From Allobacillus saliphilus (GTDB lineage: Bacteria > Bacillota > Bacilli > Bacillales > Alkalibacillaceae), in the NCBI RefSeq assembly GCF_018138385.1, contig NZ_JAGSIE010000012.1, forward strand, positions 1 to 64,000: a stretch of DNA of 64,000 bases, read 5' to 3'. Each line of letters opens with the position of its first letter. The stretch's first letter is position 1. A program made the position numbers and the translations under genes. Below, piece after piece: positions 7,640 through 16,033 of this stretch. The notes beneath the pieces were generated by a model, which was not told the DNA's origin, made no database searches, and saw only the letters and a list, made by a program, of their open reading frames with translations.

Positions 7640-8620
7640 TTATTCACTTAACAATTTATCTCTTAAATCATCGAGCATCATGTTAGCTGCGATGACGCCG
7701 CCAGCTGTATTCCAAATGGTATCACTGACTTCGTATGCTTTTCCTTCTTGAACGGCTTCTAGGTTTTGCCATAATGGATCTTCTGTCCACTCGTTTTGGA
7801 CTTGTTGGCCATCTTCTGCTTTTTGGTAAGTGAAGTAAAAGATGACGTCCCCATCCATTTCATTGATTCGTTCTTTTGTAACACCTTTTGCCGCAAATTC
7901 ATCTTTTTGTTGAGATTCAGGGCGGTCTAATCCGATTTCTTCCAAGATAATTCCTGAGAAGGAATCTTTATAATAAATACGTACATCTTGTGGCATGAAG
8001 CGTACCATAGAGACTTTTGTATCTAACTTATCGGCTTCTTCTAAATCTGCAGATAGTTTTTCTACTTTACTTTGATAATCGTCAAGTACTTGCTGTCCTT
8101 CGTCTTGCATGCCGACAGCTTCAGCAATCAATTCAAAGTTGATTTTCCAATCGCCACGTAACGTTTCTTCCATTACCGTCGGTGCAATCGCATTAAGGGC
8201 TTCATAATGTTCCTCTTGACGCATTTTATTCGCTAAGATTAAGTCTGGCTCAAGAGCAGCAATTGCTTCTAGATTGATATCACTTTCCGTACCGACGACC
8301 TCGACACCTTCCATATCGTCGCTAATATGTTCATACCAAGGATCGCCAACCCACGATTGGACGGCGCCAGTTGGTGTGATGCCTAAAGAGAGTAAAGCTT
8401 CCGTTCCGTGATTCGTCAATACGACAATTTTCTCAGGATTCTCCTCGATGGTTGCTGTGCCCATCGCATGCTCTACTTCATAAGTATTGCTTGATTCGCT
8501 TTCAGTCTGGTTGTCCTCGTTATCATTGCTACCGTTTTCTTCTGACGAATCATCTCCGCCACAAGCAGCTAGGAATAGTACGAGTAAACCGGTAATCAAA
8601 TAAAATATGCTTTTTTTCAT
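7640..8620 (-). CDS. Ferric-siderophore ABC transporter, substrate-binding lipoprotein
   Basis: This 326-aa lipoprotein captures a ferric siderophore outside the membrane for the divergent permease operon. The signal peptide ends in the lipobox LAAC (Cys20). An Asp/Glu/Ser/Asn-rich linker of about 25 residues follows, then the periplasmic-binding fold (EKIVVLTNHGTEALLSLGI, LEPDLILANK). I start at MKKSIF because GGAGG lies 8 bases upstream; the frame is open 13 codons further but overlaps the Fur box. A perfect-looking Fur site at 8644-8658 lies upstream, so expression should rise in iron starvation. The substrate is not certain; FecB/FhuD-like proteins take citrate or hydroxamates. Confidence 0.9.
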   Translation of the reverse strand: MKKSIFYLITGLLVLFLAACGGDDSSEENGSNDNEDNQTESESSNTYEVEHAMGTATIEENPEKIVVLTNHGTEALLSLGITPTGAVQSWVGDPWYEHISDDMEGVEVVGTESDINLEAIAALEPDLILANKMRQEEHYEALNAIAPTVMEETLRGDWKINFELIAEAVGMQDEGQQVLDDYQSKVEKLSADLEEADKLDTKVSMVRFMPQDVRIYYKDSFSGIILEEIGLDRPESQQKDEFAAKGVTKERINEMDGDVIFYFTYQKAEDGQQVQNEWTEDPLWQNLEAVQEGKAYEVSDTIWNTAGGVIAANMMLDDLRDKLLSE

Positions 8621-8643
8621 TTCTTTTCCTCCATTCACCTTGG

Positions 8644-8658
8644 TGAGAATGATTATCA
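8644..8658. promoter_or_regulatory. Fur box
   Basis: TGAGAATGATTATCA matches the Bacillus 7-1-7 Fur consensus with one mismatch. It lies 23 bp before the binding-protein start codon, in the divergent region shared with the permease operon. Confidence 0.9.
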
Positions 8659-8759
8659 TTTACAATAACAATCGTAATCATTTATAATAAGAGTGTCAAC
8701 AAAATTATTAAATTTTATTTACCTTTTATGTAAAAGCTAATTTATAAGGGTTTTCTGTT

Positions 8760-8788
8760 TTGACACGCTAGGCATGTTCATCTAGACT
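8760..8788 (+). promoter_or_regulatory. Probable sigma-A promoter of permease operon
   Basis: TTGACA (8760-8765), a 17-bp spacer and TAGACT (8783-8788) precede the first permease gene by about 63 bp. The nearest Fur box is about 100 bp upstream, so Fur control of this side is less certain. Confidence 0.55.
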
Positions 8789-8851
8789 AGTGAAAGCTTT
8801 GTGCTATTTTGCCCGTACTACGGAGTTTCAGTGTAGAAAGGTAACATCATT

Positions 8852-9850
8852 ATGATAGAAAAAAATAAAGGGAAATGGATTGGACTAGGATTGGGTTCAA
8901 TTGTTGTGTTGTTTTTTATGTGGGGAAGTGTCATTTGGGGGTTGACTAAAATTGATACGCAAATGGTCATTGATTCCTTTCTCCATTTCGATGGATCCAA
9001 CGAGCATATTATCATCCAAGATACCCGGATTCCTAGGTCACTCATCGCTGCAGCAGTTGGGGCGAGTTTAGCGATCGCCGGAGCAATTATGCAAGGTATT
9101 ACAAATAACCCATTAGCTTCACCGAGTATTTTTGGTGTGAATGCTGGTGCTAGTTTCTTTGTCGTCCTTGGAATTACCGCTTTTGGCATGACATCTCTCA
9201 TGTCTTTTACATGGTTGGCTTTCTTAGGAGCAGCATTAGCGGTGATCATTGTTTATTCATTGGGCACCTTAGGAAAAGATGGCTTGACACCAATAAAAAT
9301 GACATTAGCTGGTGCGGCCATTGCAGCATTATTTTCATCTATGACACAAGGGATGCTTACATTAAATGAGCAATCATTAGATCAGGCATTATTTTGGCTT
9401 GCAGGCTCTGTACAAGGAAGGGATTTGGACATATTAGCGGCGGTTTTTCCATATATACTTATTGGCTTGGTCGTATCCTTACTAATTGGAAAACAAATCA
9501 ACGTCCTTGCAATGGGAGAAGATTTGGCCAAAGGATTAGGACAAAAAACGTGGCTAATAAAAGTATTGGCCGCATTGACAATAGTTCTATTGGCAGGTGG
9601 AGCGGTCGCAGTTGCAGGGCCGATTGGTTTCATTGGTATCGTTATTCCACATGTTGCCAGATGGATGGTAGGCATTGATTATCGGTGGGTTATTCCTTAT
9701 AGTGGCATGTTAGGAGCAGTATTATTATTGATAGCCGATATTGGAGCGAGATATATCATTATGCCAGCAGAAGTTCCAGTAGGTGTCATGACTGCATTCA
9801 TCGGGGTTCCCTTCTTTATTTACATTGCAAGAAGGGGGATTAATGAATGA
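8852..9850 (+). CDS. Iron-siderophore ABC transporter permease (FecCD family), first subunit
   Basis: This 332-aa permease has about nine membrane helices of the FecCD/BtuC family. Hallmarks are the segment DTRIPRSLIAAAVGASLAIAG near residues 57-77, the NPLASPSIFGVNAGA block near 87, and GPIGFIGIVIPHVARWMVG, the coupling region for the ATPase, near 255. It forms a heterodimer with the next gene product. The operon reads permease, permease, ATPase, FhuF-like protein. The ATG overlaps no other gene and follows AAAGG. The stop overlaps the next start by four bases. Confidence 0.93.
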   Translation: MIEKNKGKWIGLGLGSIVVLFFMWGSVIWGLTKIDTQMVIDSFLHFDGSNEHIIIQDTRIPRSLIAAAVGASLAIAGAIMQGITNNPLASPSIFGVNAGASFFVVLGITAFGMTSLMSFTWLAFLGAALAVIIVYSLGTLGKDGLTPIKMTLAGAAIAALFSSMTQGMLTLNEQSLDQALFWLAGSVQGRDLDILAAVFPYILIGLVVSLLIGKQINVLAMGEDLAKGLGQKTWLIKVLAALTIVLLAGGAVAVAGPIGFIGIVIPHVARWMVGIDYRWVIPYSGMLGAVLLLIADIGARYIIMPAEVPVGVMTAFIGVPFFIYIARRGINE

Positions 9851-10899
9851 AGAGATATGTGCCTTTTCGGATCGGAAATATTTCTTTTTTAATGAATTAT
9901 CGATCCATAGCGTATGTGGTTGGGTTAGTTCTTTTAACAATCATATTAATTATTTTAAGCTTAGGCATAGGACAATTAAACGTTGCACCAATAGAAGTAA
10001 TCAGAGCTTTATTTGATTCTAGTACAGATATGAATAACTTAGTCGTGCAATCGTTTCGTATGCCCCGCGTATTAATGGCCTTATTTGCAGGGGCTGGATT
10101 AGCAGTATCAGGAGCGATACTACAAGGTATGATTCGCAATCCGTTAGCCTCTCCGGATATTATCGGGATTACGGGCGGAGCGGCGTTCGCGACAGTCGGA
10201 TTCTTAGCTTTCTTCAGTGATCGAAGCAATACATTGACTGTCAGTATTCAATGGTTACCGCTTGCTTCATTTATAGGAGCTATTGTTACGGGCTTTCTCG
10301 TTTATTTTCTTGCTTGGAAAAATGGCGGAATCAAACCGATGCGGTTAGTTTTGATTGGTATAGGTGTTTCAGCAGCGGTACAAGCATTTACAACAATGAT
10401 TATGATATTAGGGCCGATTTTTACAGCTTCACGCGCAAATATATGGATTACCGGAAGTGTCAATGGAGCTAATTGGAGTGAAGTTTGGACAATTATCCCG
10501 TGGTTCTTTCTATTGATGGCCATCTTGTTTGTTTATGTAAGACGATTAAACGTTCAAGAGCTAGGTGAGGATCTTGCAGCGAATGCAGGCAGTTTAATTC
10601 AACGTGATCGGTTCATGCTGATTACGCTGAGTACCTCGTTAGCAGGTATTGCAGTTGCATTTGCAGGAGGCATCGGGTTTGTTGGCTTAATGGCACCGCA
10701 TATCGCTAGACGGTTAGTAGGTTCTTCCTTTGGTTCACTAATTCCAGTATCCGCTTTAGTCGGTGGATGTATTGTCATCGCTGCGGACTTAATTGCACGG
10801 ACAGCATTCGCACCGCTTGAAGTTCCGGTAGGTGTGCTGACATCTGCCATAGGTGCCCCGTATTTTATTTATTTGTTATACAAAAGTAGAAATCAATAA
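9847..10899 (+). CDS. Iron-siderophore ABC transporter permease (FecCD family), second subunit
   Basis: This second FecCD permease (350 aa) pairs with the product upstream to make the transmembrane channel. It carries the same family marks: SFRMPRVLMALFAGAGLAVSG, IRNPLASPDIIGITGGA, and GGIGFVGLMAPHIARRLVG before the last helices. The start ATGA overlaps the previous stop, giving translational coupling. The ATPase gene follows 36 bp downstream. Confidence 0.93.
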   Translation: MKRYVPFRIGNISFLMNYRSIAYVVGLVLLTIILIILSLGIGQLNVAPIEVIRALFDSSTDMNNLVVQSFRMPRVLMALFAGAGLAVSGAILQGMIRNPLASPDIIGITGGAAFATVGFLAFFSDRSNTLTVSIQWLPLASFIGAIVTGFLVYFLAWKNGGIKPMRLVLIGIGVSAAVQAFTTMIMILGPIFTASRANIWITGSVNGANWSEVWTIIPWFFLLMAILFVYVRRLNVQELGEDLAANAGSLIQRDRFMLITLSTSLAGIAVAFAGGIGFVGLMAPHIARRLVGSSFGSLIPVSALVGGCIVIAADLIARTAFAPLEVPVGVLTSAIGAPYFIYLLYKSRNQ

Positions 10900-10935
10900 A
10901 GGTTCAGAATGATCGACCTGAAAGGAGTGTTTGGA

Positions 10936-11760
10936 ATGGATGCCATTCGTACGAATGCATTGACGCTAGGCTATGGAGAAGAAGACATCATTGAAGAGCT
11001 TGACTTGGTGATTCCAAAAGGAAAAATCACTGTATTCATCGGAGGAAATGGCTCGGGAAAATCGACATTACTTCGTTCGCTCGCACGTTTGCTGAAGCCG
11101 AAAGAAGGTTCGGTTGTCTTAGATGGAGCTGACATCGCCCGAACGCCAACGAAAAAAATTGCCCAGAAGCTATCAATTTTACCTCAATCACCTGTCGCTC
11201 CGGAAGGCTTGACTGTTCTTGAACTTGTTAAACAGGGGAGATATCCGTATCAGAGTTGGTTGAACCAATGGTCTGAGAAAGATGAAAAAGCGGTGCAACG
11301 GGCAATGGAAGTGACCGGAGTAAAAGATTTATCCGAAAGAAAAGTAGATTCACTTTCCGGCGGTCAACGTCAACGGGCTTGGATTGCAATGAACTTGGCG
11401 CAAGATACAGATATTATTTTACTCGATGAACCGACGACTTATTTAGATTTGACCCACCAAATCGATATTTTGGATTTATTAAGTGATTTGAATGAAGAAG
11501 AAAATCGCACAATTGTCATGGTATTGCATGATATTAATCTCGCTTGTCGTTATGCCGACCATATCGTGGCGATCAGTAATAAAACGATTTATCATCAAGG
11601 CGACCCAGACACGATTGTCACACCAGAGTTAGTGGCGAATGTTTTTGGTCTTCGCTGTCAAATCATGAATGACCCACATAGTGGAACGCCAATGTGTATC
11701 CCATTCAGTAGGGGAAGACGGAAAAAGGATGCTAGCCATGCCAGAAAAATGGACGCTTGA
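10936..11760 (+). CDS. Iron-siderophore ABC transporter ATP-binding protein
   Basis: This 274-aa ATPase powers the two permeases upstream. Walker A is GGNGSGKST at residues 36-44, the signature LSGGQRQR lies near 141, and Walker B is IILLDEPT near 162. The switch His is in MVLHDINLA. It resembles FecE/FhuC. I use the ATG at 10936, where AAAGGAG lies 8 bases upstream; nine upstream codons are open but lack a ribosome site. Its last 23 bases overlap the next gene, in another frame. Confidence 0.93.
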   Translation: MDAIRTNALTLGYGEEDIIEELDLVIPKGKITVFIGGNGSGKSTLLRSLARLLKPKEGSVVLDGADIARTPTKKIAQKLSILPQSPVAPEGLTVLELVKQGRYPYQSWLNQWSEKDEKAVQRAMEVTGVKDLSERKVDSLSGGQRQRAWIAMNLAQDTDIILLDEPTTYLDLTHQIDILDLLSDLNEEENRTIVMVLHDINLACRYADHIVAISNKTIYHQGDPDTIVTPELVANVFGLRCQIMNDPHSGTPMCIPFSRGRRKKDASHARKMDA

Positions 11761-12547
11761 AGATCAAGAGTTATTTCAAAATCAATTTCGAATTCTATTT
11801 GATTTGAAGGAAACTGATTGTGCGGTTTCATTTCAACAGCTACTTGATGAAGAGTTTTTATCATCCTATTTGCCGGATTTGAAAGAGCAGTTTCAAACGA
11901 ATCAGCTATTGGCTTTAGGCTCACAGTTCATTAAACGTCTTGGGTTTATATTGACTGTTCCGGCTCTATTCTTATTGGCGACTTCTCAAAAGAAACTTAA
12001 TGTACAATTGAAAGATCTATATTTAGTTTCAAAATTTAAAGAAGATCTATGGATGCCACATTTGTATCAAAAAGGTTGGGATGCACCCTCTGTTGAGCAT
12101 AGGTCAGAGCGTGAATCTTATTTGAAGCGAGTTATTCAAGAGATCGCTAAAATTATTTCAGCTGTTCATCGAGTAGCAAAAGTACCAAGGCCTTTATTAT
12201 GGGAAAATGTCGCAGTTTATATTTACTGGCTATATGAGACACGGTTACAAGATGAAAATCTTACGTTGCTCGAGCAAAAAGAAGCATGGAATGATTTTGC
12301 TTACTTGTTACAGCTTGATCCGCAATGCTTTGATGAACGATTTAATCCATTGCATCGTTTTTATACGAATAAAATTGATGTGAAAGGGAATGATCAACCG
12401 ATTCGTATCAGACGAACGTGTTGTTTTAACTATGAAACAAATGCTAAGAAAAAGTATTGCCAAGGCTGTCCGAAAACAGACGTTAATAAGGCTGCCTGTA
12501 TGGTGACGAAGAGACAGGTTTTACCTATAGAAGCGATTAAACAATGA
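11738..12547 (+). CDS. FhuF-like [2Fe-2S] siderophore-iron reductase
   Basis: This 269-aa protein ends in the cluster-binding motif of FhuF-type ferric-siderophore reductases: CCFNYET...YCQGCP, that is C-C-x(10)-C-x(2)-C, near residue 228. FhuF proteins take iron out of an imported siderophore by reducing it at the inner membrane face. The position, last in the siderophore-uptake operon and overlapping the ATPase gene by 23 bases, agrees. I start at MPEKWTL, with AAAAAGGA 8 bases upstream. A close paralogue follows from 12719. The reductase role is inferred from family and context. Confidence 0.85.
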   Translation: MPEKWTLEDQELFQNQFRILFDLKETDCAVSFQQLLDEEFLSSYLPDLKEQFQTNQLLALGSQFIKRLGFILTVPALFLLATSQKKLNVQLKDLYLVSKFKEDLWMPHLYQKGWDAPSVEHRSERESYLKRVIQEIAKIISAVHRVAKVPRPLLWENVAVYIYWLYETRLQDENLTLLEQKEAWNDFAYLLQLDPQCFDERFNPLHRFYTNKIDVKGNDQPIRIRRTCCFNYETNAKKKYCQGCPKTDVNKAACMVTKRQVLPIEAIKQ

Positions 12548-12563
12548 TATAGAGAGAGTCACG

Positions 12564-12592
12564 CCACAGTAAATATACTGTGGTATTTTTTT
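12564..12592 (+). terminator. Terminator of siderophore-uptake operon
   Basis: An 8-bp stem (12564-12571 with 12576-12583) and a T-rich tail end the uptake operon before the second FhuF-like gene, which has its own promoter. Confidence 0.75.
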
Positions 12593-12620
12593 GGTGTTTT
12601 TAAGCAATTATATACTTTCG

Positions 12621-12649
12621 TTGAGAATGATTATCATTTCAGCTATAAT
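12621..12649 (+). promoter_or_regulatory. Sigma-A promoter overlapped by Fur box
   Basis: TTGAGA (12621-12626), a 17-bp spacer and TATAAT (12644-12649) form a strong promoter. The Fur box TGAGAATGATTATCA at 12622-12636 covers its -35 and spacer. This is a clean repression arrangement for the gene at 12719. Confidence 0.88.
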
Positions 12650-12718
12650 GAATAGTAGATGCAGTTGTAAAGAATGTTTGAATGCTATGAATAGGTTAAT
12701 TCGAAAAGGATGATTGAT

Positions 12719-13522
12719 ATGGAAATGATGCTAACTAGAAATGAAAAAGATCAGCTACAACAAACATTCCGAATACTATTTCAAAACAACTTAACTGATC
12801 AACCTATGGCAATTCAATCATTATTAGATGAAAACATTTTATATGATTATCTAAAGGAAACGGATGAAATATTACAAACAGATCAGTTATTGGTTGTAGG
12901 GTCGCAACTTATAAAGCGTTTAACAAACACTCTGCTCGTTCCCGCGCTATATACGCTTGCCGTTTTTAATAAAAAAATGGATTTAAGTACCGGCAATCGA
13001 TTTATCATTTCGGCAATGAAAAAACAAAAATGGATGCCGTATTTGTATAGCGAAACAGATAAAGTTACAACAGTGACTAATCGGGTAGACCGAAATGCGT
13101 ATTTGGAAGAAAGCATTCGTGAAATATCCTATTATGTTCAAGCGATCAATAAAGTCGCAAAAGTGCCAACTCCTTTATTGTGGGAGAATGCAGCTGTTTA
13201 TATTTATAAATTGTATGAATCGAAGTTACAAAGTGAAGAATTGAATTTATATGAACAAAAGGAAGCATGGAATGACTTTGCTTATCTTCTTCAGTTGAAG
13301 GGCGATATTTTCCAGACTAGCTTTAATCCATTACAACGGTTTTATACAAATAAAATTGAGGTAGAAGGCAAAGAAGAACCTGTCCGAGTACGTCGGACAT
13401 GCTGCTTTAATTATGAAACGAATAGTGGTAAGTATTGTAAAGGTTGTCCGAAATCGGATGTTAATAAAGAAGCGTGCATGCGAACGAAACGTCATGTCAT
13501 GGCTGTAGAGATGGTTCACTAA
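12719..13522 (+). CDS. FhuF-like [2Fe-2S] protein, second copy
   Basis: This 267-aa paralogue of the gene upstream shares the middle block VAKVPTPLLWENAAVYIYKLYE and the C-terminal CCFNYET...YCKGCP cluster motif. Like its neighbour it should be a siderophore-iron reductase, perhaps for another siderophore. Unlike the first copy it has a private promoter under a Fur box. The ATG at 12719 is chosen because AAAAGGA lies 8 bases before it; an ATG nine bases earlier is too close to the site. A hairpin at 13538-13575 follows. Confidence 0.85.
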   Translation: MEMMLTRNEKDQLQQTFRILFQNNLTDQPMAIQSLLDENILYDYLKETDEILQTDQLLVVGSQLIKRLTNTLLVPALYTLAVFNKKMDLSTGNRFIISAMKKQKWMPYLYSETDKVTTVTNRVDRNAYLEESIREISYYVQAINKVAKVPTPLLWENAAVYIYKLYESKLQSEELNLYEQKEAWNDFAYLLQLKGDIFQTSFNPLQRFYTNKIEVEGKEEPVRVRRTCCFNYETNSGKYCKGCPKSDVNKEACMRTKRHVMAVEMVH

Positions 13523-13537
13523 CCAACTTCGTTTAAT

Positions 13538-13583
13538 CCTCCTATCTGACGGGAAAAGGTTTTATAGATAGGAGGTATTTTTT
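13538..13583 (+). promoter_or_regulatory. Hairpin that is both terminator and mask of the next ribosome site
   Basis: A perfect 10-bp stem joins 13538-13547 with 13566-13575 across an 18-nt loop, followed by a T-rich run. The 3' arm contains GGAGG, the only ribosome site for the ATG at 13584. The structure can therefore end the Fur-controlled transcript and also block translation of the flavin reductase in read-through RNA. Confidence 0.6.
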
Positions 13584-14204
13584 ATGGCTTTAAAATGTGT
13601 ATTTTTAAACACGTCACTTAAAAAAAGTGGTGAACAATCCAATACGGAAGCTTTGTTTGATGAAGCGAAAAGAGTATATGAAAAAGAAGGCGTAGAGGTA
13701 GAAGTGTTACGTTTGGCCGATTACAATGTTCCTGTTGGAATTTCTGATGATTTAGGTGAGGGCGATGAATGGCCTGGAATCCTTCAAAAGATTCTCAATG
13801 CAGATATATTTATCCTTGGTTCACCGGTCTGGTTAGGCGAAAAAAGTAGCTTGGCCAAAAAGGCTTTAGAGCGACTGAATGGAAGCAGTGGACAAACGAA
13901 TGACAAAGGACAAGAAATATTCTATAACCGTGTAGCAGGTGCAGTCGTTACAGGAAATGAAGACGGCGCAAAACATGCTTCACACGATATCATTTATGGA
14001 TTGAGCCATCTAGGATTTACAATCCCACCAAACGTTGATGCCTATTGGGTAGGCGAAGCAGGACCAGGTCCGTCCTATATAAAAGCAGGTACAGACAGCG
14101 ATTTTACTCAAAATGCAATTACTACAATGGCATATAACACGATCCATCTCGCTCGCATGTTGAATGCAAAACCGATTCCAGCAGAAGGAAATGTGACAAA
14201 ATAA
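13584..14204 (+). CDS. NAD(P)H-dependent FMN reductase-like flavoprotein
   Basis: This 206-aa protein has a flavodoxin-like fold of the NADPH-dependent FMN reductase family. It shows the N-terminal FLNTSLKKSGEQSNTEALF phosphate-binding loop at 7-25, and ILGSPVWLGEKSSLAKKALERL near 73-94, which contacts flavin. Such enzymes supply reduced flavin or reduce quinones. It follows two FhuF-like proteins, so help in reductive iron release is possible, though this is inferred from position only. Its ribosome site lies inside a hairpin. Confidence 0.85.
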   Translation: MALKCVFLNTSLKKSGEQSNTEALFDEAKRVYEKEGVEVEVLRLADYNVPVGISDDLGEGDEWPGILQKILNADIFILGSPVWLGEKSSLAKKALERLNGSSGQTNDKGQEIFYNRVAGAVVTGNEDGAKHASHDIIYGLSHLGFTIPPNVDAYWVGEAGPGPSYIKAGTDSDFTQNAITTMAYNTIHLARMLNAKPIPAEGNVTK

Positions 14205-14217
14205 AATGTAACTATAA

Positions 14218-14256
14218 AAGCCCTGGACGAAGGAGTAGTTCTTCGTTCAGGGCTTA
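14218..14256 (+). terminator. Rho-independent terminator
   Basis: A 15-bp stem with one wobble (14218-14232 with 14241-14255) and an 8-nt loop follows the flavin reductase gene. The T tract is weak. Confidence 0.7.
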
Positions 14257-14370
14257 TTGTTGGTGTCGGAATTGAAAAACACTCGAGCCGCTCGACAAAG
14301 CGATGCAACCGCCCGACGAAGCGTTCTAACCGCTCGATAAACGTGTGTAACCGCTCGATGAACGTGTTAC

Positions 14371-14550
14371 TGTACCATTAAAGTAGACACCAAATAAACG
14401 CACAGATAGAAAAATGTTATCATGACTATTTGGAGGTCGAAAAAAATGAAAATCAAAAAGTATCCCTATGAATTAAAGAAGCAGGTTGTCGAATTATTCT
14501 TTGAAGGAGAATCTGTCCCTGAGTTGACGGAAAAGTTTTCAATCAAAAAT
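14371..14550 (+). mobile_element. Left-end remnant of an IS3-family (IS150-like) element
   Basis: The stretch begins TGTACCATTAAAGTAGACAC, which looks like an IS3-family terminal repeat. It continues with a leader, a TGGAGG ribosome site at 14430-14435 and the start of an OrfA. It is cut off at about 14549, where 21-bp repeat sequence resumes. No right end or target duplication is visible. The inference is an insertion followed by deletion. Confidence 0.6.
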
Positions 14551-14565
14551 CGACGAAGCATTTGA
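14446..14565 (+). pseudogene. Truncated transposase OrfA (helix-turn-helix N-terminus)
   Basis: The frame starts MKIKKYPYELKKQVVELFFE and continues GESVPELTEKFSIKN. This is the start of the HTH domain of IS150-type OrfA proteins. Only about 35 codons remain before the frame runs into repeat DNA and stops at 14563-14565. It cannot be functional as a transposase. Confidence 0.65.
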
Positions 14566-14627
14566 ACCACTCGACTATGCAATCTAACCGCTCGATCATC
14601 AGTTAATAAGAAGGAATTAAAGATGGA

Positions 14628-15452
14628 TTATTCAAGTAAAAAATGCTTCATTTCATCGACAATCTCATTCGGTCGTTCATCTGTAATTAAATGACCAGTT
14701 TGATCGTATGCTTTCAAGGTTGCATTCGGTAAATCTCCAGCTAGCTTTTTTCCTATTCGAAGAGGGGTGATTTTATCATTCTTTCCCCACAACAATAATA
14801 TAGGATGTTTAATCGAACTGAGCTTTTCTGAAAACAGATCGCCTTCTCGCTGTCTAATCAGACGGATTAACGATCGATAGAAATCTCTTTTCAAGAAGGG
14901 TTTTTCATAAACACGAATCATTTCTTGATTGATCAGCGATTGGTCATATAAAACATTTTGTAATGTTTTTTCAACACCTACTCGTTTAAAGTAACGCATT
15001 AAAAATAGTGAGAAAAAAGGTAGATAAGAAGCTGCCACATATTTTTGTGCAGGTTTCATTAAATAGCCTGAACTATTCAGCAAGATCAACTTGTCTACTC
15101 GGTCGGGGAAATTTCTCGCAGTATACAAAGCAACCTGCCCACCCATGGAGTGACCTGCGATGGAAACTTTATTTAATTGAAAGTGATCCATTAGATCATT
15201 GACCATTTGTGCATAACCTTCAAATGAATAATCAAAAGAAGTAGATTTTTCACTGTTCCCAAATCCAGGTAAATCGAAGGCTACTATTGAAAAATCTTCA
15301 GCTAGTAACGGTATCACTCGGTTAAATGTATATGTAGAGGCAAGAAAGCCGTGAATTAAGAATAATGGTGGTCGGTCATTTAGTGTGTGTTCACAATAAA
15401 TCTTCGTATTATTAATTTCAATCGTTTCTTTTGTCAGTTGAACATCTACCAT
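14628..15452 (-). CDS. Alpha/beta-fold hydrolase
   Basis: This 274-aa alpha/beta hydrolase has the oxyanion motif HGF (residues 34-36) and the nucleophile elbow GHSMGG (Ser102). An acid follows in LLWGKNDKITP near 222, and the His is in QTGHLI near 253. A small cap domain (about 130-200) is present. Substrate cannot be read from sequence; relatives include esterases, C-C hydrolases and MenH-like enzymes. GGAGG lies 7 bases before the ATG. It is a single gene with no clear terminator of its own; the 21-bp repeat array lies downstream. Confidence 0.85.
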   Translation of the reverse strand: MVDVQLTKETIEINNTKIYCEHTLNDRPPLFLIHGFLASTYTFNRVIPLLAEDFSIVAFDLPGFGNSEKSTSFDYSFEGYAQMVNDLMDHFQLNKVSIAGHSMGGQVALYTARNFPDRVDKLILLNSSGYLMKPAQKYVAASYLPFFSLFLMRYFKRVGVEKTLQNVLYDQSLINQEMIRVYEKPFLKRDFYRSLIRLIRQREGDLFSEKLSSIKHPILLLWGKNDKITPLRIGKKLAGDLPNATLKAYDQTGHLITDERPNEIVDEMKHFLLE

Positions 15453-15510
15453 TCATAATCCTCCAATCCCCATACAAACGAGGTTCCCCAAACTGATTAA
15501 AAATATGCAA

Positions 15511-15546
15511 CAAAAAACCGCCAAGCACTATGTTCACTTGAACGGC
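15511..15546 (-). terminator. Probable terminator
   Basis: An imperfect stem (15517-15525 with 15537-15545) is followed on the minus strand by TTTTTTG, after the carbonic-anhydrase-like gene. Confidence 0.5.
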
Positions 15547-15552
15547 ATTTAA

Positions 15553-15933
15553 TTAATCAACTACGACTTCCACTTCAAAGTCTGCATTTACAAAAAGTCC
15601 GATGATTTCCATTTCATAATCCAATTCTCTAAAAGTTTGTACGTTCGTTTTAATCTTTTCTTTTTTAGTAGAATCTTCAAGTGAATAGCCTGCACAGTCA
15701 TGGTGACCAACAATGGCGAGAACTTTAGAGCCATGATTATGATATGAAATATCCACTTTATCCATAATTCTTTTTCTGTCTTCATCGGAACCATAGAGGA
15801 GTGTTTTATTCGGACCTGCTTCTGTGATCATGTCAACATAGGTAGCATTGTATTTTTCTTTCATCCATTTAATGACCGGCTCTTGTACACGGCCATCCAT
15901 ACAATTAATTGCTGTTACGAATTGGTTTGACAT
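15553..15933 (-). CDS. Carbonic-anhydrase-like zinc protein
   Basis: This 126-aa protein has motifs resembling beta-carbonic anhydrases: INCMDGR at 9-15 (a zinc Cys followed by the Asp/Arg pair) and VGHHDCAG at 75-82 (zinc His and Cys). It is shorter than usual (about 180-220 aa) and lacks the N-terminal arm. It may be a minimal carbonic anhydrase or a zinc protein of other function. Two adjacent ATG codons (15936, 15933) follow GGGAGGAG; the second has better spacing. Confidence 0.65.
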   Translation of the reverse strand: MSNQFVTAINCMDGRVQEPVIKWMKEKYNATYVDMITEAGPNKTLLYGSDEDRKRIMDKVDISYHNHGSKVLAIVGHHDCAGYSLEDSTKKEKIKTNVQTFRELDYEMEIIGLFVNADFEVEVVVD

Positions 15934-16033
15934 CATAACTCCTCCCAAAAACTCTCTTTTCACACTAATTATAGTTTATTCGAAGAAAGTGTGAATTGAA
16001 AGTAATATCTAAAAAATGAGACAATTGAACAAT

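Larger units (their letters stand above)
14288..14608. repeat. Degenerate 21-bp tandem array, interrupted by an IS fragment
   Basis: Units begin at 14288, 14309, 14330 and 14351, and again at 14567 and 14588. Each is 21 bp with the approximate consensus CCGCTCGAyrAAgCGwtsyAA. A partial unit starts near 14550. The break between 14371 and about 14549 is an insertion-sequence end. The array lies between the convergent flavin reductase and hydrolase genes. One forward frame across the first four units lacks stops, but it has no start or ribosome site, so I treat it as non-coding. Confidence 0.75.

Noticed and set aside
9382-10523. Several open frames opposite and across the two permease genes
   Set aside because: They are shadows of the FecCD permease frames, with no ribosome sites and unlikely composition.
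14288-14371. Arg/Ser-rich protein encoded by the 21-bp repeats
   Set aside because: A frame without stops exists over four units but has no start codon or ribosome site and dies in the IS fragment.
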